DNA of 64,000 nt from Sphingomonas piscis. Lineage in GTDB: Bacteria; Pseudomonadota; Alphaproteobacteria; Sphingomonadales; Sphingomonadaceae. The notes beneath the pieces are model-generated. The model was given only the letters and a program-made list of their open reading frames with translations. It had not been told where the DNA came from and ran no database searches. The DNA is taken from contig NZ_CP049869.1 in the NCBI RefSeq assembly GCF_011300455.1, positions 434,001-498,000 of the forward strand. The letters are read 5' to 3'. The position numbers were made by a program, and so were the translations under genes. Of this stretch, positions 42,190 through 52,387 are shown in pieces. Position 1 is the first letter of the stretch. Each line of letters opens with the position of its first letter.

Positions 42190-43653
42190 TCAGCTCCGCC
42201 TGGTTCCGTATACGACCAGCTTCACCTTTTGACCCGGCGACAGCGCGCTGTTCGCCGCCAGTCCATTCAACGACAGGAACCGCTCAAGCCTGAACGAGCG
42301 ATAAGCCATTCGGCTGGCAAGCGACTGAACCGTGTCGCCGGCACGGACAGTGACTACGTCGACGACCCGGGGCCGGATTGCCGCTGCTTCGGCAGGCGTA
42401 AGGCGGCGAAGCGAATTCACCATCGAGCGGAACGGCCCGATGCCCTGCCCCGCACGGGTGATCATCACGAAATGATAGACGGTGTCGCGATCCCACTGAT
42501 AGGCGACAACGCTGACGTCGACCCAGGACGAGCCGGCCTGCGCCCGCGTGGCTGTGACCGCCGCCGGCATCCCGTTGATGGTAGTGCGCTCCGGTTGCGC
42601 GATAGCGATCCGCTGGCCGCCTCCAAGCTCCTGAAGCACGCGCGCCGCGTAAGATTCCAGGGGTCCTTGGTAACCACCGCCGCCGAACTCCGCCTGACCG
42701 CCTGACCCGCTGATCGATACCGACCGGGTTCCGTTCTGCATTTGAAATCCGACGGGAATGGCGAATTGCAGGCGCAGGCCCGGGTGACGGAAGTAAACGT
42801 CCTCAATGACGCCCTGGGCAGGATCGTCGTCGACATAGGTGCCGTCGAGTTGCGCCAGGAAATGGTCGCGGTTGCGGATGCCGGTACCCAGTCGCCCAGT
42901 CTGCTGCGCCATGACTTGCGCCTGACGGGCACGGTTCTCGCTGAGCGGGTGCGTACTTGCCCATTCCGGCGTGGAGCGGGTCTCGCGGCCCTGGACCCGT
43001 GCTTCAAGCGCGCCCGAGCGGGCAAGCGCCGCAAGAATGCCGGGACCCCCGGCCGGATCGTAACCTGAGCGCGCCAGATACTGGGTGGCCAGCCGATCGG
43101 CGTCATACTCCTGCTGCCGCGAGAAACTTAGCGTGCGAAGCTGCGCCTGCTGGCTAAGCAGGTTGCCGACGGCGCTGCTGCCGAAGACGCTACCGAGGAT
43201 GGCCCCGAACACGCCGTAGATGGAGTTGCGCCGCTGAACGCGCTCGCGCTGCTGCGCATGGTTGGCGGCGACGTGGCCCGCTTCGTGCCCCAGCGCAAAC
43301 GCGAGCTCAGACTCGTCGTTCATGAGCGTCATCAGCTGCCGGGTGATGTAGATATAGCCGCCCGGGACGGCGAAGGCATTCTCCACCGCCGAGTTGAGGG
43401 TGGTGAAGCGGAACGACTGACCGGGATTGGCAACGCCCGAATAAGCCGCCACCCGCTGACCGACCGACTGCACGTAAGCAGCCCGCTGACCTGTCTCGGC
43501 GCCGCCGAATTCTTCAACCAGCGCCGCATGTTGTTGCTGCGCCTCCGCGACCTCGCGCGGATTCAGGTAGCGGGCGGACTGCGCAGCCAACGCAACAGGC
43601 AGAAGCGCGCTCGACGCGGCGGCTGCAATCAACAGGGCTTTGCGCATGGACAT
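42190..43653 (-). CDS. M48 zinc metallopeptidase with C-terminal LysM-like domain
   Basis: 487-aa exported BepA/LoiP-like peptidase. Signal peptide (cut near ALAAQ), M48 domain with HEAGH in LGHEAGHVAANH, third ligand in FSRQQEYDADRLA, then THPLSENRAR. A long linker leads to a C-terminal LysM-like segment (VVTVRAGDTVQSLASRMAYRSFRLERFLSLNGL). It probably handles misassembled outer-membrane proteins, bound to murein. ATG 43653 (Met35 of the longer frame at 43647 is a second choice). Confidence 0.9.
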   Translation of the reverse strand: MSMRKALLIAAAASSALLPVALAAQSARYLNPREVAEAQQQHAALVEEFGGAETGQRAAYVQSVGQRVAAYSGVANPGQSFRFTTLNSAVENAFAVPGGYIYITRQLMTLMNDESELAFALGHEAGHVAANHAQQRERVQRRNSIYGVFGAILGSVFGSSAVGNLLSQQAQLRTLSFSRQQEYDADRLATQYLARSGYDPAGGPGILAALARSGALEARVQGRETRSTPEWASTHPLSENRARQAQVMAQQTGRLGTGIRNRDHFLAQLDGTYVDDDPAQGVIEDVYFRHPGLRLQFAIPVGFQMQNGTRSVSISGSGGQAEFGGGGYQGPLESYAARVLQELGGGQRIAIAQPERTTINGMPAAVTATRAQAGSSWVDVSVVAYQWDRDTVYHFVMITRAGQGIGPFRSMVNSLRRLTPAEAAAIRPRVVDVVTVRAGDTVQSLASRMAYRSFRLERFLSLNGLAANSALSPGQKVKLVVYGTRRS

Positions 43654-43735
43654 GTCTCTCCGTCTGTCTTGGCCGATGGCTAGGATCGGCCATTTGAACG
43701 GGAGATGTCCGGCGATTGTTCCTTGGCCGGTCCGA

Positions 43736-44677
43736 CTAGCCGATGGCAAGGAACTTGGCGCGCCGCTGCGCGAGAAGCTCGTCCGGACTTAGCTTGGCGC
43801 AGCCGTCCAATTCATCGAGCAGCGCGGTCTTGAGCGAGCCGATCGCACCGCCGGGATCGCGGTGGGCACCGCCAAGCGGCTCCGGCACCACCCGGTCGAT
43901 GACACCGAGGCCCTGCAGGTCGGTCGCGGTGATGCGCATCGCTTCGGCGGCTTCGCCCGCCTTGTCCGCCGTCCGCCACAGGATGGATGCGCAGCCTTCG
44001 GGCGAAATCACCGAATAGACCGCATGTTCGAACATCAGCACTCGGTTCGCCGCGGCAATGGCGATGGCTCCGCCCGATCCGCCCTCTCCCACCACGGCGG
44101 CGATCAGCGGCACCTTAAGGGCCAGACATTGCTCGGTTGCGCGGGCGATGGCCTCCGCCTGCCCGCGCTCCTCGGCCTCGACTCCGGGAAAGGCGCCTGG
44201 CGTGTCGACCAGGGTCACGACCGGAATGCCGAACCGGTCGGCCAGCTGCATCAGGCGGATCGCCTTGCGGTAACCCTCGGGCTTGGCCATTCCGAAATTG
44301 TGGCGAAGCCGGGAGGCCGTGTCGTCGCCCTTTTCATGGCCGATCAACATGACCCGGTACCCGTCCATGCGCGCCAGCCCGCCAATGATCGCCTGATCGT
44401 CGGCAAAGGCCCGGTCGCCGGCCAGCGGCAAGAAGTCGTCGGTCAGCCCGTCGACATAATTCTTGAAATGCGGGCGTTCGGGATGACGCGCCACCTGTGC
44501 CTTCTGCCATGGCGACAGCCGCGAATAGGTCTCGCGAAGAAGCTTGTTGGCCTTGGCTTCCAGGCGGGAGATTTCCGCATCGATGTCGATCGCGCCATTG
44601 CTGGCGGTTTCGCGCAGTTCGATGACGCGCGTCTCCAGCTCGGCGATCGGTTTCTCGAAATCGAGGTACGTCTGCAT
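43736..44677 (-). CDS. accA: Acetyl-CoA carboxylase carboxyltransferase alpha subunit
   Basis: First committed step of fatty-acid synthesis, forming malonyl-CoA with AccB, AccC and AccD. 313 aa from ATG 44677, which starts [18 protein letters not shown]. Diagnostic blocks: [63 protein letters not shown] and [15 protein letters not shown]. The open frame upstream is shadow of xerD. It follows xerD on the same strand with a 32-nt gap. Confidence 0.95.
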   Translation of the reverse strand: MQTYLDFEKPIAELETRVIELRETASNGAIDIDAEISRLEAKANKLLRETYSRLSPWQKAQVARHPERPHFKNYVDGLTDDFLPLAGDRAFADDQAIIGGLARMDGYRVMLIGHEKGDDTASRLRHNFGMAKPEGYRKAIRLMQLADRFGIPVVTLVDTPGAFPGVEAEERGQAEAIARATEQCLALKVPLIAAVVGEGGSGGAIAIAAANRVLMFEHAVYSVISPEGCASILWRTADKAGEAAEAMRITATDLQGLGVIDRVVPEPLGGAHRDPGGAIGSLKTALLDELDGCAKLSPDELLAQRRAKFLAIG

Positions 44678-44709
44678 CGGCGCGGCGCTAGGCCGCACGG
44701 CGCGGGCCG

Positions 44710-45597
44710 TCAACTTGGACGGTCGGCCAAGGGGTGCCGGGCATTCACCAGCTCGACGAGCCGGCTGCTGTCGACATGCGTGTAGATTTGCGTGGTCGCG
44801 ATATCGGCATGGCCGAGCAAGGACTGAAGCACCCGAAGGTCGGCACCGCCCGACAGCAGGTGCGTGGCGAATGCGTGGCGAAGGACATGCGGACTGACCC
44901 GGTCGGGCGCAATTCCCGCATCCGCCGCAAGCTGCCGAACGATCTGGAACAACCGCACCCGGCTCAGATGCCCCTTGCCGCTGGGAAACAGCCACAGCGA
45001 AGCACTCGGGACGTGGTGGCGCCACTTTCCAACGGCGGCTTCTGCGCGCCCGGAGATCGGCACCAGCCGTTCCTTGCTGCCCTTCCCGCGCAAGATCAGG
45101 AATGACTGGCCCGCACGAACTGCGGCTCGCGGCAGGGAGACGAGTTCGGTTGCACGAAGGCCGGAGCCGTAGAGCAGTTCCAGCAACGCAAGGTTGCGCA
45201 CCGCATTGCCCTCGTCGCTTGCGGCGCGGTCTTCCGCCGCTTCGAACATGCGCTCAACCTCTCGATTGTCGAGGATGCGGGGCAGCGGACGCTCGAGCCT
45301 TGGCCGCGGCAGCGCCGCGGACGGATCGTCGGCGCGCAAGCCCTCATCGAGTAGAAATCCATAGAAGCGGCGCAGTGCCGCCGCTCTCCGGGCCACGGTC
45401 GCGCCCGATAATTCGCCCCAGCGTTCGGCAAGGCCCGAGAGCTCGGCGGGATCGGCATGGACCAGCGGCCGAGCCAGGCTCTCCGACGCGCGTTCCAGAT
45501 CGTTGCGATAAGCCTGAAGCGTGTGCTTGGACGCGCCATATTCGGCGGACATCATGTCAAGGAAGCGGTCCGTGAGGCGCCGGTCTTCCTCCGTCAC
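44710..45597 (-). CDS. xerD: Tyrosine recombinase XerD
   Basis: 295-aa site-specific recombinase for chromosome-dimer resolution at dif with XerC. The N-terminal SAM-like core-binding domain ([24 protein letters not shown]) and catalytic domain with [10 protein letters not shown] (Arg), [12 protein letters not shown] (His, Arg), [15 protein letters not shown] (His, nucleophile Tyr). GTG start 45597 overlaps the stop of the 600-aa gene upstream by 4 nt. No phage genes nearby; location next to accA and aroK is the normal housekeeping context. Confidence 0.92.
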   Translation of the reverse strand: MTEEDRRLTDRFLDMMSAEYGASKHTLQAYRNDLERASESLARPLVHADPAELSGLAERWGELSGATVARRAAALRRFYGFLLDEGLRADDPSAALPRPRLERPLPRILDNREVERMFEAAEDRAASDEGNAVRNLALLELLYGSGLRATELVSLPRAAVRAGQSFLILRGKGSKERLVPISGRAEAAVGKWRHHVPSASLWLFPSGKGHLSRVRLFQIVRQLAADAGIAPDRVSPHVLRHAFATHLLSGGADLRVLQSLLGHADIATTQIYTHVDSSRLVELVNARHPLADRPS

Positions 45598-47396
45598 GTG
45601 CGCGCCAGCGCCTCCGCGGCAATCATCCTGGCCGAAAAGTCTTGGCCGGTCTTTCGAAGCGCCGCCACCGAATGGAACAGGTGAAGGCCCGGAATGTCGC
45701 GCCACTCCTGCCGCTGAAGGCCGGTGCCCGTCAGGACCAGCACGGTTCCGCCCTGGTCCAGATCGGCCGCAGCATCGATCAGCTGAGTCCAGCTCGTCTT
45801 CCGCTCAAGCCGCAGGCCGTGCCGACGGTTAAAGTCGTTAAGCTGGTCGACGCTGATCTTGCCAAGGCCTGCCAGCGCGCCGACGAGCAAGGCGCTGCGC
45901 TGCTTGCCCGGGCTATTGTCGCGCCCGATGAAGGAGGAAATCCGTCCGTTGCTGACGTCTACGGAGACGCCTTGCGGTGCCGATAGCGCAAGCATCGCCC
46001 AGCAGGCGTCCGCTTGGGCATCGTCCATGTCGTCGACGACCGCTGCCCACCGCGCTGCTTGCCGGTCCAGGCCCGCAGCAAGCATTGAGGCGATCAGGTT
46101 TGCGGCGTCTCCCTGTAGGTCAGCGCTCGGCGCGATCCGGGCGGCGGCGCGGCCGAGCACCGCGCGCGATGCTTCCTTGTCCCAGCTATTGCCGCCAAGG
46201 GACCAGAGGCGGCGCATGGCCGAGAGCCGCGTGTCGCGGTCCCTGCCGACATAGGCGACGCGCAGCTGCCAAGCATCCGTGTCCGACAATTCGTCGGGTC
46301 CGGTGCTGTCGTAGATGGATGCGTAAACGTCCGTCAGCGCCTGGGAGGAAAAAACGCCCAGACCCGCGGCAATTCGTGCCGAGGCCAGCCGCTGCTGCGC
46401 CGTCAGCAAAGGTGATCGGGCCTGCCAGGACCGAAGCTGCGGGCTGGACGCGTTGATCAGCCGCTCAGGAGGAACCATGCCGGTGGCCGTGGCCAAGCCG
46501 AAGCGCCAGCTGTTCAGGGCTTGCACCGGCTCCCACTCAACCGTCACCGCGCGATTGGTGTCGGCACCCGCCCCAACTACTTTCTCTGCAAGCACCAGAT
46601 CGATGCCGCCCACACGCCCACGGCGACGGATCGATTCCATCTGGGCGGCCGCGCTTTCTGGCTCACCCGACAGGGAGGCGCACATTGCATCCACCATCGG
46701 GGCCACCTTCGGCTCCACTTTGCCGAGCCCGTCCCGAAGCGGGCACAGGCCAGGCGCATCGCCGTTGGCGAGCGCACTCTGGACGGCAATCTGGAACATC
46801 TTCGGGGTAAAGTCGGCAACATCGACGCCGCTCACCAGCATGCGGGCGGCATCCGCTTCGCCCATTCGCAGCAGAAGCCAAGCCCGCTCGGCGACCCAGT
46901 CCACGGGATTAACAAGCCGCGGTGCCGGGGCCCGGGCAAGCAAGGCGTTGCGAAGCGCGATATGCGCCCAACGCGATGCCAGCGGTGCGTCCATTCGGCG
47001 GAGAAGCACCGACAGCATCGGTCCGTTGGCAGCTCCCCACGGCGTCGTCGCGAGCCCAAAGTCGGCCGGATCGAGGCGGCCGACCACACGAGGGTCGCGC
47101 CTGGACTCGTCGGGCATTTCGATGGGCGGCGGCGGAGGCGGCAACTCATCGGCGCCAAGCTCGGCAACACCGCTGTCGCCTTCAGCGGGCGCGGCGGGAG
47201 TCTGCCGGGGACGCGAGCTTGCAACCGGTTCACCTCCCGGCTGCACCGCCGTCGCCGGGTTGGCCGGCTGGGGAGCAGGCGCGGTTGCGGGCGCGGGCTG
47301 TGTCGGCGCCGTGGGCTGAGCGGCCTGCTGTGCAATTGCCGGAAGGGACGCGATTCCGACTACCGCCGTACCGGCAAGCCAGAAACTAGCGCGCAT
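45594..47396 (-). CDS. Exported hypothetical protein, helical-repeat-like
   Basis: 600-aa protein from ATG 47396 with a signal peptide (FWLAGTAVVGIASLPAIAQQ), then a Pro/Ala/Gln-rich linker of about 80 residues, then an alpha-helical region without recognisable catalytic motifs (DFTPKMFQIAVQSALANGDAPGLCPLRDGL and similar helical pairs, like tetratricopeptide-type repeats). Probably periplasmic. It starts inside the 61-aa membrane gene (11-nt overlap) and runs into xerD (4-nt overlap), so the three share a transcript. Function unknown. Confidence 0.72.
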   Translation of the reverse strand: MRASFWLAGTAVVGIASLPAIAQQAAQPTAPTQPAPATAPAPQPANPATAVQPGGEPVASSRPRQTPAAPAEGDSGVAELGADELPPPPPPIEMPDESRRDPRVVGRLDPADFGLATTPWGAANGPMLSVLLRRMDAPLASRWAHIALRNALLARAPAPRLVNPVDWVAERAWLLLRMGEADAARMLVSGVDVADFTPKMFQIAVQSALANGDAPGLCPLRDGLGKVEPKVAPMVDAMCASLSGEPESAAAQMESIRRRGRVGGIDLVLAEKVVGAGADTNRAVTVEWEPVQALNSWRFGLATATGMVPPERLINASSPQLRSWQARSPLLTAQQRLASARIAAGLGVFSSQALTDVYASIYDSTGPDELSDTDAWQLRVAYVGRDRDTRLSAMRRLWSLGGNSWDKEASRAVLGRAAARIAPSADLQGDAANLIASMLAAGLDRQAARWAAVVDDMDDAQADACWAMLALSAPQGVSVDVSNGRISSFIGRDNSPGKQRSALLVGALAGLGKISVDQLNDFNRRHGLRLERKTSWTQLIDAAADLDQGGTVLVLTGTGLQRQEWRDIPGLHLFHSVAALRKTGQDFSARMIAAEALART

Positions 47397-47571
47397 TGGC
47401 ACCTTGGCTGACTTCGACCTCGATCGTCTTTGGTTCCACTTCCTTCGCCTGCGTCGATAGGAAGTACAGCCCGGCAAGGACGAGCAGCAGCACGATGATG
47501 AGTGGAACGATCGGCGACATGGGTCGGCGGCGCGGCGTGGCTGGGGTCAGGATGGTGCGGCGGTTTGGCAT
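47386..47571 (-). CDS. Small single-pass membrane protein
   Basis: 61-aa protein: basic N-terminus (MPNRRTILTPATPRRRP), one transmembrane helix (IVPLIIVLLLVLAGLYFLS) and a short acidic periplasmic tail (EVEPKTIEVEV). Its stop lies 11 nt inside the 600-aa exported protein gene, suggesting linked production. No family recognised. Divergent from aroK, 48 nt apart. Confidence 0.72.
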   Translation of the reverse strand: MPNRRTILTPATPRRRPMSPIVPLIIVLLLVLAGLYFLSTQAKEVEPKTIEVEVSQGANAR

Positions 47572-47619
47572 GGTTGGCGCTTTTGCCCCACCTGGGCGCC
47601 CGCTGTATAGCCACTTATC

Positions 47620-48165
47620 GTGACCTCGCTGCTCTCACATCTCGATAAGCCCGTCGCTCTTGTGGGGATGATGGGCGCCGGCAAGTCCACGGTGGGGCGT
47701 CGCCTTGCCAAGCGGCTGGAGCTCGACTTCATCGACAGCGACGATGCGATCGAGCAGGCGTGCGGGCTGCCGGCCGGAGAGGTGTTCGCGCGTTATGGCG
47801 AGAAGGACTTCCGCGATGGTGAGCGGCGAATCATTGCGCGCCTGCTGGACGATCATCGGCAGGTGATCGCGACCGGCGGCGGCGCCTTCGCCGATGAGGG
47901 CACCCGGTCCCTTTTGAAAGACAAGGCCGTGACGATATGGCTGGACGCGCCGATCGAGATATTGGCGGAACGGACGTCGGGGCGCGACACGCGGCCGTTG
48001 CTCAACAACGACGATCCGCGCGGGACGTTGGAACGGCTAATGGAGGCGCGCCGACCTTTTTATTCTCAGGCCGACATTCGTGTACGAAGCGGCAACGTGC
48101 CGCATCGTGACGTGGTCGAGTGGATCGTCAGTGCGCTAGAGGATTATTTGCAGCGCCGGGTTTAG
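47620..48165 (+). CDS. aroK: Shikimate kinase
   Basis: Phosphorylates shikimate in the aromatic amino acid pathway; 181 aa. Walker A GMMGAGKST (16-24), DSDDAIE for shikimate binding, EKDFRDGERRI, the ATGGGAF loop and the LID arginines in GRDTRPLL. GTG start 47620. Unusually, aroB does not follow; the 3' end overlaps the convergent antiporter gene by 38 nt. Confidence 0.94.
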   Translation: MTSLLSHLDKPVALVGMMGAGKSTVGRRLAKRLELDFIDSDDAIEQACGLPAGEVFARYGEKDFRDGERRIIARLLDDHRQVIATGGGAFADEGTRSLLKDKAVTIWLDAPIEILAERTSGRDTRPLLNNDDPRGTLERLMEARRPFYSQADIRVRSGNVPHRDVVEWIVSALEDYLQRRV

Positions 48166-49933
48166 CGGTCTCCGCGTCGCCGATCGGCCGGCCGACCCCA
48201 AACATCCGGTCCATGGCGGCGCGAAGGTCGCCCGTCTCGCTCTGCCGCTGCAGCCGTTCGCTGTCACGGGCACGGTATTCCGCCTCCACCCGTAGCGCCT
48301 CGCGCTCCGAAACGCCGAGGCTGACAAGCGCTTGCCGCGCCATGCTGACCGCACTTTCGAACAACTCGCGCTGCATAAGGGCAACGTCCAGACCGTCTAA
48401 CGCCATCATCTGCCGCCGGTCATAGACACGCACCATCACCTTGGCTTGCGGGAAGGCCTCAAGGATCGCCTTCAGCTGCTCCCGCTCGAGCGGTGCATCC
48501 TGGCAAAAGAAGATGCCCTCCGCTGTCTCGGCACCAGCGGTTCGGAGGAGATCGAGCCGGGTGCCGTCGCCATAATAGACGGTGGTACCGAATTCCTGGC
48601 TGATCTCGATCTGGGCACTGCTCTGGTCGATGATGGTCACGGGGATCTTCTTGGCCATCAGCATTTGTCCGACTGTCTGTCCGAACCGGCCGTAGCCGAC
48701 CACGATGGCGTTTGTTTCCGGCGAGAACTCCGGCCCATCATGACCTGCGCCGCCTGCCGGCATTCGCGCCTTGGTCCAGTCGATCAGCTTCATCAGGAAA
48801 GGTGTTGTGACCATCGACAGGGTGACGACCGCGCTCATCAGCGAGGCGGTTTCGGGCACCACCAGGCGCGCGGCGGCCGCCTGACCGAACAACACGAAGC
48901 CGAATTCACCGGCCTGGCTGAGCAATAGGCCCAGCCAGATGGCGCGAACGCCGCGGATCCCGAACATGAAAGCGATGCCGGCGATCAGCAGCGCCTTGAC
49001 AGCGATGATGCCGAGCGCGAGCCCACCAACGAGCAGCGGCTTGGCGGCGATTGCCGGAAGGTCGAGGAGCATGCCCACGGACAGGAAGAACAGGCCGAGC
49101 AGGATGGAGCGGAAGGGCTCGACGTCGCTCTCCAATTCGTGCCGGTACGGCGATTCGGCGAGCACCACGCCCGCGACAAAGGCACCGAGCGCAACCGAGA
49201 GGTGAAGCGAGTGCATCAGCGCGGCGCTGGCAATCACCGTGAACAGGCCGGCGACGACGAACAGCTCGCGTTCCGACAGGCGGCCGATCAGCCGGAACAT
49301 CGGATTGAGCAGGAAGCGCCCGGCGATCACAAGCCCGGCGACCGCCGCGATCGTGTAGAGGACCAGCATCCCGCCCGGCGGTGCGCCAGGGTCTGCAGGG
49401 GCACGGGACATAGCCGCGATGATGGTGATCAGCGGAACGATCGACAGATCCTGGAACAGCAGGATGGAGAATGCCCGCTCCCCGTCGGGGTCGTTGAGCT
49501 GGCCCGACGAGCGGAGCATCGGCAGCACCTGCGCCGTCGACGACAAAGCCAGCGGCAGGCCGAGCGCCAGCGACGCCTCTATGCTGAAGCCGATGGCGAG
49601 GTGCAGAAGCGCACTCAGCGCCAAGCCGCAGCATACCACCTGCGCAAGTCCGAACCCGAAGATGTCCCGCCGCAGGCGCCACAAGCGGCTTGGGTGAAGC
49701 TCCAGCCCCACCAGGAAGAGCAGGAAGGCGATTCCGATCTCCGAAACCTGCATGATCGACTGAGGATCGCCGACCAGCCCGAGGACGTAGGGGCCGATGA
49801 CCGCCCCGCCGACGATGTAGCCGAGGGTCGCACCCAGCCCGAGCTTGCGGAACAGGGTGACGAACAGAAGCGCGGCGCCCAGCATGACCGCCCCACTGAG
49901 AAGCAGGTTGCTGGCCGCGACCGGCTCACCCAT
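48128..49933 (-). CDS. Kef-type monovalent cation/proton antiporter (CPA2)
   Basis: 601-aa potassium-efflux or cation/proton antiporter with about 12-13 transmembrane helices (through residue 385) and a C-terminal RCK/TrkA-N domain (IVVGYGRFGQTVGQML). Family marks: GYIVGGAVIGPYVLGLV, VGLELHPSRLWRLRRDIFGFG, FQDLSIVPL, LLSQAGEFGFVLFG. Regulated by bound nucleotide in relatives. ATG 49933 overlaps the IscU-like gene stop by 8 nt; the 3' end overlaps aroK by 38 nt. Confidence 0.92.
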   Translation of the reverse strand: MGEPVAASNLLLSGAVMLGAALLFVTLFRKLGLGATLGYIVGGAVIGPYVLGLVGDPQSIMQVSEIGIAFLLFLVGLELHPSRLWRLRRDIFGFGLAQVVCCGLALSALLHLAIGFSIEASLALGLPLALSSTAQVLPMLRSSGQLNDPDGERAFSILLFQDLSIVPLITIIAAMSRAPADPGAPPGGMLVLYTIAAVAGLVIAGRFLLNPMFRLIGRLSERELFVVAGLFTVIASAALMHSLHLSVALGAFVAGVVLAESPYRHELESDVEPFRSILLGLFFLSVGMLLDLPAIAAKPLLVGGLALGIIAVKALLIAGIAFMFGIRGVRAIWLGLLLSQAGEFGFVLFGQAAAARLVVPETASLMSAVVTLSMVTTPFLMKLIDWTKARMPAGGAGHDGPEFSPETNAIVVGYGRFGQTVGQMLMAKKIPVTIIDQSSAQIEISQEFGTTVYYGDGTRLDLLRTAGAETAEGIFFCQDAPLEREQLKAILEAFPQAKVMVRVYDRRQMMALDGLDVALMQRELFESAVSMARQALVSLGVSEREALRVEAEYRARDSERLQRQSETGDLRAAMDRMFGVGRPIGDAETAKPGAANNPLAH

Positions 49934-50363
49934 GGTCGGCTGCCTTCAACGCGGCCGCCAAGGCGCGGAACGGCAGCAGGATGGCCCCATGCCGCCCGCG
50001 GCGGCTCCGGGCGGGCACAAGAGAGGTCAGATCGGGCCAAACGCCCGGATTCTCGCGCTTACCGTCAAGCCATGCTGCCAAATTCGCTACCGCGGCTTCC
50101 GCAGCGGCCAGGTCCACTCCAGCGGCATGGCGGGCCATGATCGCGGACGACGCTTGACCGAAGGCGCAAGCCTGGACGGAGAGCGAGAGCGCCGAAAGGC
50201 TTGCGTCATCGACCATAACTCCGACACGAACGACGCTCCCGCATGTTGGCGACCGCATTTCCGCTGCGCCATCTTCCCGCGCCAACGCAGCCGGCTCCGG
50301 CAATGACGCCGCGAGCCGCAGGATCTCAGTCGTGTACAGCGGCGCGTTCACGCTCGCCGCCAC
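49926..50363 (-). CDS. Iron-sulphur scaffold (NifU/IscU N-like) protein
   Basis: 145-aa IscU-fold protein. Cysteines in [10 protein letters not shown] and [10 protein letters not shown] match two of the three cluster ligands of IscU; an Asp of the usual GCxxS region and the third Cys near the C-terminus are not clear, and the C-terminal part ([24 protein letters not shown]) resembles the alphaproteobacterial scaffold-like branch. It may carry or donate Fe-S units. ATG 50363, 16-nt overlap with cysS. Confidence 0.82.
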   Translation of the reverse strand: MAASVNAPLYTTEILRLAASLPEPAALAREDGAAEMRSPTCGSVVRVGVMVDDASLSALSLSVQACAFGQASSAIMARHAAGVDLAAAEAAVANLAAWLDGKRENPGVWPDLTSLVPARSRRGRHGAILLPFRALAAALKAADHG

Positions 50364-51658
50364 GTCGTTCCACCGGAACCGTCCTCGAGCAGGAAGCCTT
50401 CCGCCTTCAGCTCGTCGCGGATGCGGTCGGCGGTGGCGAAGTCGCGGTTCTTCTTGGCGGCGTTACGTTCGGCGATGCGCGCCTCAATGTCGCCGGCATC
50501 TCCCTCGCCCTGGAACCAGCTCGTGCCGCTCTCGCTTAATAGGCCGATGAGCATTGCGCTGCCGCGAAGAACGGCGGGATCGTCGATCGCGGAGAGGCGC
50601 GCCAGTGCGAGCGGGGTGTTGAGATCGTCCTGAAGCGCGTCGACGACGGCATGATCCGGGGCGGCGGGCGTGACGTCTCCTGCCACGCGGTAGAGCCGGT
50701 CCAGCAGTGCTTTCGCTTGCGCGATCACGGCGTCCGTCCACGGCAGCGGCGAGCGATAGTGCGCCGATAGCAGCGCCAACCGGAGCACCTCCCCCTTGTG
50801 CCCCTGCGCCAGCAGGTCAGCCGGCGTGACGACGTTACCAAGCGACTTGGACATCTTCTCCGCGCCCATGTCGACGAAGCCGTTATGCACCCAGTAGCGG
50901 GCCAATGGTGCGCCGCCATGGGCGCATCGGCTTTGAGCCAGCTCATTCTCATGGTGCGGGAAGACAAGGTCGAGCCCGCCGCCATGGATGTCGATGGTCT
51001 CGCCGAGATGCGCCCGGATCATCGCCGAACATTCAATGTGCCAACCGGGCCGCCCGCGTCCCCACGGCGAGTCCCAGCCGATCACGCCCGCATCGCTCGG
51101 CTTCCAAAGAACGAAGTCGGCCGGATCCCGCTTGTACGGCGCGACCTCAACCCGGGCACCGGCCAGCATCGCTTCCCGGTCGCGGCGGCTCAGCACTCCA
51201 TAATCCGGGTCGGAAGCAACGTGGAACAGCACATGACCCTGCGCCGCATACGCGTGTTCAAGCTCGATCAGCCGCACGATCATGGAGATCATCGGAGCGA
51301 TCTCGGCGGTGGCATGCGGCGCTATGCTGGGCTCTCGAACGCCCAGCGCGCCCATATCGTCGAGGTAATAGCGCTCATAACGCTCGGTGATTACCGAAGG
51401 CCCGACGCCCTCGGCCTCCGCCGCTGCGATGATCTTGTCGTCGACGTCGGTGACGTTGCGGGCATAGACCACCTCCGCGTCCGGATAGCTATGCTCCAGC
51501 AAGCGGCGAAGCGTATCGAACACCACCGCCGGCCTGGCATTGCCGATATGGGCGCGGCCGTACACCGTCGGCCCGCACACATACATGGTGATGCGCTTCG
51601 GGTCGGCCGGAACGAAGTCGCGCTTCTCGCGCGCCATGGTGTCGTGGAGCCTGATCAT
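50348..51658 (-). CDS. cysS: Cysteinyl-tRNA synthetase
   Basis: Class I aminoacyl-tRNA synthetase charging tRNA-Cys; 436 aa, a little shorter than the 461 of E. coli. The HIGH region reads [17 protein letters not shown], the KMSKS loop EKMSKSLGN. Zinc ligands: Cys in VCGPT, ECSAM and HHENE. ATG 51658; the longer open frame to 51754 lies in cvpA. It overlaps cvpA by 4 nt (ATGA) and the IscU-like gene by 16 nt: an operon. Confidence 0.95.
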   Translation of the reverse strand: MIRLHDTMAREKRDFVPADPKRITMYVCGPTVYGRAHIGNARPAVVFDTLRRLLEHSYPDAEVVYARNVTDVDDKIIAAAEAEGVGPSVITERYERYYLDDMGALGVREPSIAPHATAEIAPMISMIVRLIELEHAYAAQGHVLFHVASDPDYGVLSRRDREAMLAGARVEVAPYKRDPADFVLWKPSDAGVIGWDSPWGRGRPGWHIECSAMIRAHLGETIDIHGGGLDLVFPHHENELAQSRCAHGGAPLARYWVHNGFVDMGAEKMSKSLGNVVTPADLLAQGHKGEVLRLALLSAHYRSPLPWTDAVIAQAKALLDRLYRVAGDVTPAAPDHAVVDALQDDLNTPLALARLSAIDDPAVLRGSAMLIGLLSESGTSWFQGEGDAGDIEARIAERNAAKKNRDFATADRIRDELKAEGFLLEDGSGGTTWRRA

Positions 51659-52164
51659 TCCTTGACCTTCGGGCGCCGCCTTGTTTCGACCCAGTCCACG
51701 ATGGCGCGGCCACTGGCGTTCAGCAGCGGGTAGGTGCGCGAATTGGCCATCCACTCGGGACGGTCGGCGTCAGCGCCGTACATCAGGTCGGTGCTGAGGT
51801 TGGCGAAAAGAAAGAAAAGGGTCGCGCCGATGAGACCCTTCAGCATGCCGAAACCGGCGCCGAGCACCTTGTCGACCGGCCCGAGCACCGACTTGCGGGA
51901 ACGTTTGCCCAGCATTCGGGCAAGCAGTTTGACGAGGATGAAGCTTGGCAGGAACAGCAATGCGAAGGCCAGAACGGCGGCCCCTGCGCTGGTTCCAACA
52001 AAGTCCGTCATTCCGGTCCAGAGCTGCTCGTGGAACAGCTTCAGCATGACCACGGCGACCACCCAGGCGGCGAGCGACAGCACTTCCTGAACGAAGCCCC
52101 GGACGAAGCCGATCATGGCGCCGCCGCCCAGAAGCAGGATCACGAAGATATCGAGCGCGCTCAT
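51655..52164 (-). CDS. cvpA: CvpA family membrane protein
   Basis: 169-aa inner-membrane protein with four transmembrane helices ([78 protein letters not shown]). Typical CvpA motif [13 protein letters not shown]. Required for colicin V production in E. coli; general role unclear. ATG 52164. cvpA usually sits near radA and purF in alphaproteobacteria; here an S41 peptidase lies between. Confidence 0.92.
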   Translation of the reverse strand: MSALDIFVILLLGGGAMIGFVRGFVQEVLSLAAWVVAVVMLKLFHEQLWTGMTDFVGTSAGAAVLAFALLFLPSFILVKLLARMLGKRSRKSVLGPVDKVLGAGFGMLKGLIGATLFFLFANLSTDLMYGADADRPEWMANSRTYPLLNASGRAIVDWVETRRRPKVKE

Positions 52165-52387
52165 TGCGAAGCTGCCGCTAGCGAACTCTGACCGCCAAGG
52201 CGAGATGTCAGAGCCCGCCGTCGCCACATGGCGAAAAATGCGAACATTGCGCGCTCCGACCCATCCGCACCCGCCGTTCGCTCCCTTCTCAAGCTACTAA
52301 ATGGCAGATTCCCGTCGTTGGCACAGGCCTTGCTTCTTTCGGGTCACGGCCACGATCGATGGCCATCAACACACAAAAGGGGTGCCA

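Noticed and set aside
44710..45597. Tyrosine recombinase considered as an integrase of a mobile element
   Set aside because: It fits XerD in length and motifs, sits between accA and aroK, and there are no phage or plasmid genes, tRNA-att duplications or cargo.
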